Shown here: in pieces, positions 57,319-64,000 of the stretch
How the letters are laid out: every line of letters begins with the position of its first letter
Position numbering within the stretch: the stretch's first letter is position 1
DNA from: Acidiferrimicrobium sp. IK
Lineage (GTDB): Bacteria; Actinomycetota; Acidimicrobiia; Acidimicrobiales; Palsa-688
DNA: 64,000 nucleotides
NCBI RefSeq assembly: GCF_025499425.1
Contig: NZ_JAIMCB010000009.1
Span: forward strand, 62,001-126,000
Reading direction: 5' to 3'
The notes under the pieces: model-generated
What the model was told of the DNA's origin: nothing
Databases searched by the model: none
The model's input: only the letters and a program-made list of their open reading frames with translations
Made by a program: the position numbers and the translations under genes

Positions 57319-58413
57319 GTGACCGAGCCCCGACCGACGCTCGAGCAGATCCGGCGGGTGCCGAAGGTGCTGCTCCACGATCATCTCGACGGCGGGCTGC
57401 GAGCCCAGACGGTCATCGAGCTGGCCGACGAGATCGGCTACCGGGACCTGCCGACCGACGACCCGGTCCTCCTGGCCCAGTGGTTCACCGACGGCGCTGA
57501 CCGTCAGGACCTGCCGAAGTACCTCGACGGGTTCCGCCACACCGTCGCGGTCATGCAGAGCGCCGACGCCCTCGCGAGGGTGGCGCGCGAGTGCGCCGAG
57601 GACCTGGCCGACGACGGCGTCGCCTACGCCGAGATACGCTACGCCCCGGAATTGCACCAAAGCGGCGGCCTCGGCCTCGACGAGGTGGTGGAGGCGGTGA
57701 CCGCCGGTTTCGCTGAAGGGTCGGCCGGCCGGCCGATCACCGTCTACAGCCTGCTGACCGCCATGCGCACCGCGGCGCAGTCGCTGTCGATCGCCGAGGT
57801 CGCGGTCCGCCACCGCGACTCGGGGGTGGTCGGCTTCGACATCGCCGGGGCCGAGGCCGGCAGCCCGCCGACCCGGCACCTAGACGCGTTCGACTTCGTC
57901 CGCCACTCGAACTTCCACATCACCATCCACGCCGGCGAAGGGTTCGGCCTGCCGTCGATCTGGGAGGCGCTGCAGTGGTGCGGCGCCGAGCGCCTCGGCC
58001 ACGGCGTCCGGCTCATCGACGACATCTCGCTCGACGACGCCGGGCACGCCACGCTCGGTCCGCTGGCGTCGTACGTGCGCGACCGGCGCATCCCCCTCGA
58101 GATGTGCCCGACGTCCAACGTCCACACCGGCGCGGCCGCGTCGCTGCACACCCATCCGATCGGCTTGCTGCGCCGGCTGGGGTTCCGGGTCACGGTCAAC
58201 ACCGACAACCGTCTGATGAGCGGGGTGACGGTGAGCGGCGAGCTGCAGCAGATGGTCGAGCAGTTCGACTACGGGTGGGACGACCTGCAGTGGCTCACCA
58301 TCAACGCCATGAAGAGCGCTTTCGCCCACTTCGACGAACGCCTGGCGCTGATCAACGGGCGCATCAAGCCGGGCTTCGCGGCGGTGCGCGCCGAGGCGGC
58401 CCTGCCGGCGTGA
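57319..58413 (+). CDS. add: Adenosine deaminase
   Basis: A 364-residue zinc enzyme converting (deoxy)adenosine to (deoxy)inosine. Motifs: [19 protein letters not shown] (HxH zinc ligands; HDHL in place of the usual HxHLDG spacing is normal for this group), [16 protein letters not shown] near 170, [18 protein letters not shown] near 199, [12 protein letters not shown] near 225, [16 protein letters not shown] near 260 and [19 protein letters not shown] near 285. GTG 57319 is chosen from the leaderless -10 box and the alignment of [10 protein letters not shown]. It overlaps cytidine deaminase by four bases. Confidence 0.95.
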   Translation: MTEPRPTLEQIRRVPKVLLHDHLDGGLRAQTVIELADEIGYRDLPTDDPVLLAQWFTDGADRQDLPKYLDGFRHTVAVMQSADALARVARECAEDLADDGVAYAEIRYAPELHQSGGLGLDEVVEAVTAGFAEGSAGRPITVYSLLTAMRTAAQSLSIAEVAVRHRDSGVVGFDIAGAEAGSPPTRHLDAFDFVRHSNFHITIHAGEGFGLPSIWEALQWCGAERLGHGVRLIDDISLDDAGHATLGPLASYVRDRRIPLEMCPTSNVHTGAAASLHTHPIGLLRRLGFRVTVNTDNRLMSGVTVSGELQQMVEQFDYGWDDLQWLTINAMKSAFAHFDERLALINGRIKPGFAAVRAEAALPA

Positions 58414-58856
58414 ACGGCACCGTCGGGCCGGGACCGGCGACGCCGGACTGGGAGCGGCTGCGCGGCGCGGCGCGGGAGGTGGCCGGCCGGGCTCACGCCC
58501 CCTGGTCGGGCCTGTCGGTAGGCGCCGCGGGCCTGTCGGACGACGGGACGCTGCTGGCCGCGTGCAACGTCGAGAACGCCTCGTACGGGCTGACCCTCTG
58601 CGCGGAGTGCGGGCTGGTCTCGATGCTGCGCGCCGGGGGCGGTCACGCACTGGTGGCGCTCAGCGTGGTGGCCGGCGACGGCGGGCCGCTGACGCCGTGC
58701 GGGCGGTGCCGTCAGGTCCTGATGGACAACGGCGGCCCGGAGATGCTGGTGGACGCCGGGCCCGGCGCGGACCCGGTCCGCCTGGCCGATCTGCTACCCG
58801 GGGCGTTCGATGCCGCGGCGCTCACCGCCCGCCGGCAGCGCGGGCCGGCGCAGTGA
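58410..58856 (+). CDS. cdd: Cytidine deaminase
   Basis: A 148-residue tetrameric-type enzyme converting (deoxy)cytidine to (deoxy)uridine. Zinc ligands and the catalytic glutamate are in the typical words [18 protein letters not shown] (Cys near residue 70) and [15 protein letters not shown] (two Cys near 95). [17 protein letters not shown] is the usual N-terminal motif. The start is GTG 58410, overlapping add by GTGA; the stop overlaps deoA the same way. The C-terminus carries a short extension after LLPGAFD. Confidence 0.95.
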   Translation: MNGTVGPGPATPDWERLRGAAREVAGRAHAPWSGLSVGAAGLSDDGTLLAACNVENASYGLTLCAECGLVSMLRAGGGHALVALSVVAGDGGPLTPCGRCRQVLMDNGGPEMLVDAGPGADPVRLADLLPGAFDAAALTARRQRGPAQ

Positions 58857-60130
58857 GCGCGCTGGACCCGGTGGCGGTCATCGCCGCCAAACGCGACGGC
58901 GGCCGGCTGCCCGACGAGACGATCCGGTGGCTCTTCGACGCCTACCTGGCCGGCCAGGTGGCGGAGGAGCAGATGGCGGCACTGCTGATGGCCATCGTGT
59001 GGCGGGGCATGGAGCCAGCCGAGCTGGCCGCCTGGACCGGGGCCATGATCGACTCCGGTGTCCGCCTCGACCTGTCGGGGATCGGCCGCCCTACGGTCGA
59101 CAAGCACTCGACCGGCGGCGTCGGGGACAAGATCTCGCTGATCCTGGTGCCGCTGGTCGCGGCGCTCGGCGCCGCGGTGCCGCAGCTGTCGGGCCGGGGC
59201 CTCGGCCACACCGGTGGCACCCTGGACAAGCTGGAGTCGATCCCCGGGTGGCGCGCCGACCTTCCGCTGAGCGAGGTGCGCGCCTCGCTGGCCGAGCTGG
59301 GCGGGGTGATCTGCGCGGCGAGCGCCGACCTGGCTCCCGCCGACCGTCGGCTCTACGCCCTGCGCGACGTAACTGCGACCGTCGAGTCGATCCCGCTGAT
59401 CGCCAGTTCGATCATGTCGAAGAAGATCGCCGAGGGTACCGAGGCGTTGCTGCTCGACGTGAAGGTGGGCAGCGGTGCGTTCATGACCGAGCTGGGCGCG
59501 GCCCGGCGGCTGGCGGAGACCATGATCGCCCTGGGGGAGGCCCACGGCGTGCGGACCGCGGCTCTGCTCACCGCGATGGACACCCCCCTCGGCGAGGCGG
59601 CCGGCAACGCGGTGGAGGTCGCGGAGTCCCTCGAGGTGCTCTCCGGGCGCGGCCCGGCAGACGTGCGGGCGCTGGTCGTGGCCGAGGCCGAGGTCATGCT
59701 CCGCCTAGCGGGCATCGACGCAGACCCCGCCGCGGCCCTCGACGACGGGCGGGCGCTGGCCAAGTGGCGGGAGCTGATCGGCCGCCAGGGCGGCGACCCC
59801 GACGCGCCGCTACCGGCCGGGCGGGAGCTGGCGGTGGTCACGGCGCCGGCCTCGGGGTACGTGACCCGTCTCGACGCCCGGGCCGTGGGGGTGGCGGCGT
59901 GGCGGTTGGGGGCCGGCCGGGCCCGCCCGGGCGATTCGGTTTCGGCCACAGCCGGCGTGCTCTGCGTCGCCAAACCGGGGGCGGAGGTGGAGAAAGGAGC
60001 GCCGGTGCTGCGCCTGGTCGGCGACGACCCGAGCCGGGTGGACGCGGCCCTCGACGCGCTGCGCGGGGCGATAGGTATCGGACCCGAGCTTCCCCCGCCG
60101 GCGCCGCTGGTCATCGAGTCTCTCGGGTGA
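58853..60130 (+). CDS. deoA: Thymidine phosphorylase
   Basis: A 425-residue pyrimidine-nucleoside phosphorylase. The signature is SGRGLGHTGGTLDKLESIPG near residue 118; other conserved words are VDKHSTGGVGDKISLILVPL near 82, ALRDVTATVESIPLIASSIM near 168 and LLDVKVGSGAFMTELGAAR. The C-terminal PYNP domain (VTAPASGYVTRLDARAVGVA) is complete. It yields thymine or uracil, feeding the reductive pathway encoded at 43788-48513, and deoxyribose 1-phosphate for the mutase and DeoC. Last gene of the add-cdd-deoA operon. Confidence 0.96.
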   Translation: MSALDPVAVIAAKRDGGRLPDETIRWLFDAYLAGQVAEEQMAALLMAIVWRGMEPAELAAWTGAMIDSGVRLDLSGIGRPTVDKHSTGGVGDKISLILVPLVAALGAAVPQLSGRGLGHTGGTLDKLESIPGWRADLPLSEVRASLAELGGVICAASADLAPADRRLYALRDVTATVESIPLIASSIMSKKIAEGTEALLLDVKVGSGAFMTELGAARRLAETMIALGEAHGVRTAALLTAMDTPLGEAAGNAVEVAESLEVLSGRGPADVRALVVAEAEVMLRLAGIDADPAAALDDGRALAKWRELIGRQGGDPDAPLPAGRELAVVTAPASGYVTRLDARAVGVAAWRLGAGRARPGDSVSATAGVLCVAKPGAEVEKGAPVLRLVGDDPSRVDAALDALRGAIGIGPELPPPAPLVIESLG

Positions 60131-60148
60131 GGCGCCGCTGGCGGCGGG

Positions 60149-60817
60149 TCACTCCGCCCCGTCGTCGACCTCTTGCAGCCATCCCCGGGCGTGGGCCCGG
60201 GCCCAGCGCCGGCTGACGGTCCCCCGCCACATGGAGCGAAGCGCCTCGGGGTCGCGCACCGCGTAGGTGACGTGGCCGGCCACGACGGCGACCACTGCGG
60301 CGGCCAGCCAGTCGTGGGTGTAGGTGGCGCCGGTCCGCCACGACAGCGGCCACGGATGGAACCAGAACATGATCACCCCGGTGGCGAGCATCACCGCGAC
60401 GACCCCGGCGGTGAACGCCGCGTTGAGCTTCTGGCCGGCGTTGAACTTCCCGTCGAGGAGAGTGGCGCGCCCCGCGGTCCGGGACCGCCGGCCGGCCAGC
60501 GCCAAGCGCAACCACACCCTGTCGTCGACGCTCCACCGGTTGAAACGGCGCAGATCGGCCCGGTACCGCCGGCTGGCCAGGCCGGCCAGCAGCGGGATCG
60601 GCGCCGCGAGCCCGGCGCCCAGGTGGATGTCCTCGACCAGCCGGCGTCGGCCGACCAACGCCATGAGCGGCGAGAAATACAGCGCCGCGGCGGTGACGAT
60701 GAGCACCCCGAACACCGCCGCGTTGGCCCAGTGAACCGCCCGCTCCGCCCGGTCGAAACGCTCGACCGGCGTGTCGCCGGCGGCGGGATCAGCTCGTTGC
60801 CGGATCGTCTCGGCCAT
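60149..60817 (-). CDS. Cytochrome b561-type membrane protein
   Basis: A 222-residue protein with four hydrophobic segments and histidines placed for b-type haem: RAERAVHWANAAVFGVLIVT near residue 27, VEDIHLGAGLAAPIPLLAG near 62, and [20 protein letters not shown] near 170. It matches the Ni/Fe-hydrogenase / formate dehydrogenase gamma cytochrome b domain. It overlaps the 3' end of the molybdopterin oxidoreductase gene by about 30 bp on the same strand, so it is the likely membrane electron partner of that enzyme. GTG 60826 is an alternative start. Confidence 0.82.
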   Translation of the reverse strand: MAETIRQRADPAAGDTPVERFDRAERAVHWANAAVFGVLIVTAAALYFSPLMALVGRRRLVEDIHLGAGLAAPIPLLAGLASRRYRADLRRFNRWSVDDRVWLRLALAGRRSRTAGRATLLDGKFNAGQKLNAAFTAGVVAVMLATGVIMFWFHPWPLSWRTGATYTHDWLAAAVVAVVAGHVTYAVRDPEALRSMWRGTVSRRWARAHARGWLQEVDDGAE

Positions 60818-61574
60818 TGCTTCCACCTACCCAGGCGTTCACGTCGTAGTTGCCGACCGTCTCCCAATACCCGGGTTCGACCTGGTCGGTGACGGTGATT
60901 CGCGACAGCCACTTGCAGGACTTGTAGCCGTACATCGGCGCCACGTACAGGCGGACCGGGCCGCCGTGCGCTCGGCTGACCGGGCCGCCGAGCATCGAGT
61001 ACGCGACGATCACGTCCGGGCGGCGGGCCTGGTCGAGGGTCAGGCTCTCGGTGTAGGTCCCGTCGAAGGACTCGAAGCGCAGCGCGCTGCCCGACGGCTG
61101 CACCCCGGCCCGCTCGAGCAGGTCGGCCACGGTCACCCCCTGCCAGTGCACGGCCGGCACCCGCCAGCCCGTGACGCACTGGAAGTCCTTGACCAGCGTG
61201 GTGGCCGGCATCGCCTGCAGGTCGGCGATGCTCAGCTGCAGCGGGGCGGCGACGCGCCCGTCGACCCGCAGCCGGTAGGTGGAGGGGTCAGCGGCCGGGT
61301 AGCCGTCGGTGACGGTGTAGATCTGGAAGTTGTCGCCGCCGGGGAGCAGCGCGCTGAGCCCGGTCGGGTCGCGGCTGGTGAGCGGGCGGAGGGCGGCGTC
61401 GACGCCGCGCTGGATCCGGGACCCGGCGACGACGCCGAGCGCTCCGACGCCGAGCATCCCGAGCACCACCCGGCGTCCCACCGGTTTGGGCGCCGGGGCG
61501 CCGGGAGTCCCCTCCCCGGCCGGCGCCGGTCTGGGCCCGGCATCCGCCGGATCGAGCGCGTCGCCCCTTTTCAC
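60789..61574 (-). CDS. Sulfite-oxidase-fold molybdopterin oxidoreductase (MsrP/YedY-like)
   Basis: A 261-residue protein starting at GTG 61574. A twin-arginine-type signal (PVGRRVVLGMLGVGALGVVA, residues 31-50) indicates export by Tat, with no clear cleavage site. The molybdenum-ligand cysteine is in VKDFQCVTGWRVPAVHWQGV near residue 133, and GGPVRLYVAPMYGYKSCKWL near 220 is the typical cofactor-binding region. It lacks the haem domain of sulfite oxidase. With the cytochrome b encoded downstream it resembles MsrPQ-type two-gene systems that repair oxidised methionine in the envelope, though the cytochrome is not a clear MsrQ. Confidence 0.88.
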   Translation of the reverse strand: MKRGDALDPADAGPRPAPAGEGTPGAPAPKPVGRRVVLGMLGVGALGVVAGSRIQRGVDAALRPLTSRDPTGLSALLPGGDNFQIYTVTDGYPAADPSTYRLRVDGRVAAPLQLSIADLQAMPATTLVKDFQCVTGWRVPAVHWQGVTVADLLERAGVQPSGSALRFESFDGTYTESLTLDQARRPDVIVAYSMLGGPVSRAHGGPVRLYVAPMYGYKSCKWLSRITVTDQVEPGYWETVGNYDVNAWVGGSNGRDDPATS

Positions 61575-61616
61575 AACTCCAGTTGTACGACTATCCCGGA
61601 GTGCGGTGGCGCCACG

Positions 61617-62807
61617 TCACCGAATCGTAAGCTCCGGACGGAAGATCCGGGTCCGGCCGCGGGCCACGATCTCCTTGGCCAGGGCCGCGAACGCTTCGGC
61701 GACCTCGCCGGCCTGGTCGGCGACGGTGACCGGCTGCCCGCTGTCGCCTCCCTGGCGCAGCGCGGTGGCCAGCGGGATCTGCCCGAGCAGGGGAACGCCC
61801 AGCTCGCCGGCCAGTTCCTGGCCTCCCCCGGCGCCGAAGAGCTCGTAGCGCTTGCCGTCGTCGCCGGTGAACCAGCTCATGTTCTCGATGACGCCGCGGA
61901 GCGGGAGGTTGATCTTCTTGGCCATGTACGCGGTGCGCTGCGCGACCCGCTTCGCCGCCTCCTGCGGGGTCGTCACGACGTAGATCTCCGAGCTCGGCAG
62001 GTACTGGGCCATCGACAGGGCGACGTCGCCGGTGCCGGGCGGCATGTCGATGAGCAGGAAGTCCGGCGTCCCCCACTCGACGTCGACTAGGAACTGCTCC
62101 AGCGCCTTGTGCAGCATCGGCCCGCGCCACATCACCGGCTGGTCCTCGTCGACGAAGAACCCGACCGACATGCACCGCACGCCGTACGCGACCGGCGGGA
62201 CCATCTTGTTGTCGCGTACCGTCGGGTCGGCGTCGATGCCGAGCATCCCGGGGATGGAGAAGCCGTAGACGTCGGCGTCGAGGATGGCGACGTCGAAGCC
62301 GGCCTTCACCAGCGAGATGGCCAGGTTGACGGTGACCGACGACTTTCCGACCCCGCCCTTGCCGGAGGTGATCCCGATGACCCGGGTCGGGCTGGCCGGG
62401 TCCTGGAACGGGTTGGCCTTGCCTTCCTCGTGACCGAGGGGCTGCTGGCCGCCGGCCGGCGCCTGGGTGCCGTGGCTGTGGCCGGCGTGGCTCTGGCCGG
62501 CCTGGCCTTGGGCGCCATGCATCGCCTGCATGCGCTGGCGGACCCGGTCCAGCTCGTCGGGGGTCATCACCGTCAGCTCGACGGTGACACCCTTGACTCC
62601 GGGCAGGGGGGACACCGCCGCGGTCACCCGGCGGGTGATCTCGTCGCGCAGAGGGCAGCCCGGCACGGTGAGCGCCACGGTCACCGCCACCCGCCCCCGT
62701 TTGATGTCCACGGCTCGCACCATGTCCAACTCGACGATGCTGACGTGCAGCTCGGGATCGGTCACCGGACGGAGGGCGTCGATCACCTGCTCTTGGCTCA
62801 GGCCCAT
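61617..62807 (-). CDS. mrp: Mrp/NBP35-type Fe-S carrier ATPase
   Basis: A 396-residue protein starting MGLSQEQVIDALRPVTDPEL with an N-terminal MIP18 (DUF59) domain ending near residue 90, a His/Gln-rich linker (HAGHSHGTQAPAGGQQPLGH) and a ParA-type ATPase: ITSGKGGVGKSSVTVNLAIS near 148, LDADVYGFSIPGMLG, DFLLIDMPPGTGDVALSMAQ near 250. It would assemble or carry Fe-S clusters to target proteins. The usual CxxC bridge near the C-terminus of NBP35 is not apparent, as in many actinobacterial Mrp proteins. Divergent from the SufR-like regulator. Confidence 0.93.
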   Translation of the reverse strand: MGLSQEQVIDALRPVTDPELHVSIVELDMVRAVDIKRGRVAVTVALTVPGCPLRDEITRRVTAAVSPLPGVKGVTVELTVMTPDELDRVRQRMQAMHGAQGQAGQSHAGHSHGTQAPAGGQQPLGHEEGKANPFQDPASPTRVIGITSGKGGVGKSSVTVNLAISLVKAGFDVAILDADVYGFSIPGMLGIDADPTVRDNKMVPPVAYGVRCMSVGFFVDEDQPVMWRGPMLHKALEQFLVDVEWGTPDFLLIDMPPGTGDVALSMAQYLPSSEIYVVTTPQEAAKRVAQRTAYMAKKINLPLRGVIENMSWFTGDDGKRYELFGAGGGQELAGELGVPLLGQIPLATALRQGGDSGQPVTVADQAGEVAEAFAALAKEIVARGRTRIFRPELTIR

Positions 62808-62870
62808 GGCTCCTCGGGGGGTGCTGTGTCGTCGGTTTGCCGGCCCCGTAGTGGCGCCGGCGCTTTTGCA

Positions 62871-62889
62871 CTACCCGCGTAGGTAGAAT
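62871..62889 (+). promoter_or_regulatory. sufR promoter with palindrome over the -10 box
   Basis: TAGAAT (62884-62889) lies six bases before GTG 62896, so the transcript is probably leaderless. The palindrome CTACC-N6-GGTAG (62871-62886) overlaps the -10 box, a good place for autorepression by the SufR-like product. Confidence 0.6.
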
Positions 62890-62895
62890 ACCCGT

Positions 62896-63702
62896 GTGGC
62901 ACAGCTAGCCCCCATCCCGGGGGACACCGACCAGGTTGACCCGGCCGCGGTCGTCGCGAACCTGGACGGCCCGGACGGCGGCGCGGCGCTGACCGACTCG
63001 GAGTTCTCCGCGGCGGTCGCCGCGGTGACCTCGGCGTTCGGGGATCCGACCCGCCGGCAGATCTATCTGTTCGTGCGGGACCGGGCCGGCGGCGTGACCG
63101 CCTCGGACGTGGCGGCCCACTTCGGTCTCCACGCCAACGTCGCCCGCCACCACCTCGACAAGCTGTCCGCCGGCGGGTACGTGGAGGTGTTCGTGCACCG
63201 CCCCGGATCCCCGGACGCCGCGGCCAAAGGCGCCGGGCGGCCCTCCAAGCGTTACCGGGCTTCGGCGGCGCGCGCCACCGGCCTCGGCGTCCCGCACCGC
63301 ACCGACGACCTGCTGATCGTGCTGCTCGGGCGGGCTCTGGCGCTGGTCCCGGTCGCGGAGGCCGAGAGCATGGCCGAGTCGGTCGGCGAGGAGTACGGCC
63401 GGCGGCTGGCGTCGCAGATGTCCTGCGGGGAGGGGCAGCGGTCGTTCAGGGCTGCGCTGCACGCCATCGCGGAGGCGCTCACCGCTCACGGGTTCGCGGC
63501 CCACGCCGAGGCTAGAGGCGGGGGTCTGGCTCTGATCAAAGACACCTGCCCGTTCTTCGACACGGCCAAGTCCAACCCGGTGGTGTGCGCCGTCGACCGG
63601 GGCATGGTCAAGGGCATGCTGGCCGGCCTCTACGGCGAGGCCGTCCCGGCGAGCGAGTCGTCCCGGGCCCTCGGCGACGCCGCCTGCGTCACCGTGGTGT
63701 GA
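62896..63702 (+). CDS. sufR: SufR-like Fe-S-sensing transcriptional repressor
   Basis: A 268-residue regulator starting at GTG 62896. The winged helix is VTSAFGDPTRRQIYLFVRDR, VTASDVAAHFGLHANVARHH and LDKLSAGGYVEV (residues 40-95), typical of ArsR/SufR proteins. The C-terminal domain contains SQMSCGEGQ, LIKDTCPFFDTAKSNPVVCA, the likely Fe-S cysteines. SufR represses Fe-S assembly genes when its cluster is intact. The next gene overlaps it and encodes a cysteine desulfurase, which supports the role, and the divergent gene is an Fe-S carrier. Confidence 0.9.
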   Translation: MAQLAPIPGDTDQVDPAAVVANLDGPDGGAALTDSEFSAAVAAVTSAFGDPTRRQIYLFVRDRAGGVTASDVAAHFGLHANVARHHLDKLSAGGYVEVFVHRPGSPDAAAKGAGRPSKRYRASAARATGLGVPHRTDDLLIVLLGRALALVPVAEAESMAESVGEEYGRRLASQMSCGEGQRSFRAALHAIAEALTAHGFAAHAEARGGGLALIKDTCPFFDTAKSNPVVCAVDRGMVKGMLAGLYGEAVPASESSRALGDAACVTVV

Positions 63703-64000
63703 CCGCCGGGCGGGCCTACCTCGACCACGCGTCGACGTCGATGCTGCGGCCCGCTGCGCTGGACGCGATGGTCCCGTGGCTGAGCGCGGCGGACCCGGGC
63801 CGGGTGCACACCGAAGGGCGGATGGCCCGCGCCGCGCTGGAAGACGCCCGGGAGCAGGTGGCGTCGCTTCTCGGGACCCGGCCCCGCCAGGTGGTGTTCA
63901 CTTCCGGCGCGACCGAGTCGATCAACGCCGCGGTGCACGGCGCCTTGGCCCGGGCCGGGGACGGCCGGTCCGAGGTGGTCGGCCCGGCGGTGGAGCATTC
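63699..64000 (+). CDS. Cysteine desulfurase (partial)
   Basis: The first 100 residues of a PLP enzyme, cut by the window end. It starts at GTG 63699, overlapping the sufR stop by four bases. AYLDHASTSMLRPAALDAM near residue 6 is the usual opening of NifS/IscS-type desulfurases, and VVFTSGATESINAAVHGAL near 65 is the PLP-phosphate-binding word. It would supply sulfur for Fe-S clusters or tRNA thiolation. The catalytic lysine and cysteine lie outside the window, so IscS versus SufS type cannot be decided, though the N-terminus looks IscS-like. Confidence 0.9.
   Translation, partial: MTAGRAYLDHASTSMLRPAALDAMVPWLSAADPGRVHTEGRMARAALEDAREQVASLLGTRPRQVVFTSGATESINAAVHGALARAGDGRSEVVGPAVEH

Overview
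The window is very GC-rich (about 70%) and dense with GTG and TTG starts and 1-4 nt gene overlaps. It carries actinobacterial signature families: a WhiB protein, SigF with an RsbW-like partner, a PdtaS-like kinase, DUF3107, DUF3090 with the MSMEG_4193-type phosphatase, LppX/LprG lipoprotein and F420-type LLM enzymes. This points to Actinomycetota. A deep lineage such as Acidimicrobiia fits, but I cannot prove it from sequence alone.

Positions 1-18590 are accessory DNA. After a cut-off FAD oxidoreductase and a small unknown gene comes about 0.9 kb without genes, then a complete IS1380-family insertion sequence (2556-4301, 15-bp inverted repeats, TCAGA target duplication). A MobF (TrwC/TraI type) relaxase-helicase follows, then a minus-strand block: a SIR2-domain protein preceded by a frameshifted cold-shock domain, a translationally coupled DUF5131/TcmP pair, a HigBA-type toxin-antitoxin, an excisionase (plus strand) and a tyrosine integrase. 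The integrase lies beside a displaced 3' half of tRNA-Arg(CCG). A second copy of that tRNA 3' end, with the same downstream hairpin, lies 2.7 kb further right next to a decayed integrase. Between them are a collapsed VapBC remnant, a DinB protein and an Xre/RES toxin-antitoxin pair. The simplest reading is two elements stacked at one tRNA-Arg attachment site, the right one in decay.

Positions 18600-43500 look chromosomal: a TetR/MFS pair, an LprG/P55-like lipoprotein-transporter pair, DNA repair glycosylases, a phosphatase/DUF3090/SCO1664-type trio, etfBA with a sugar-lactone oxidase, an RsbW-SigF operon, a lipid kinase gene, whiB with two CRP-like boxes, a PdtaS-like kinase, a DUF3107/ArsA/ArsA operon, a WYL regulator, a dGTPase and an AbiEi/DUF559 protein.

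Positions 43800-60130 form one metabolic region for nucleosides. A BMP-type ABC importer (binding protein, double ATPase, two permeases) brings nucleosides in. Adenosine deaminase, cytidine deaminase, purine nucleoside phosphorylase and thymidine phosphorylase release bases and sugar phosphates. A phosphohexo/pentomutase and DeoC degrade the sugar. Dihydropyrimidinase, beta-ureidopropionase and a class III aminotransferase degrade the pyrimidine ring reductively. An F420-type LLM oxidoreductase sits where a dihydropyrimidine dehydrogenase would be expected.

The right end holds a cytochrome b / sulfite-oxidase-fold pair, an Mrp Fe-S carrier ATPase, a SufR-like regulator with a palindrome over its -10 box, and the start of a cysteine desulfurase gene. 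Several genes have a TANNNT box 5-7 nt before the start codon, suggesting leaderless transcripts.
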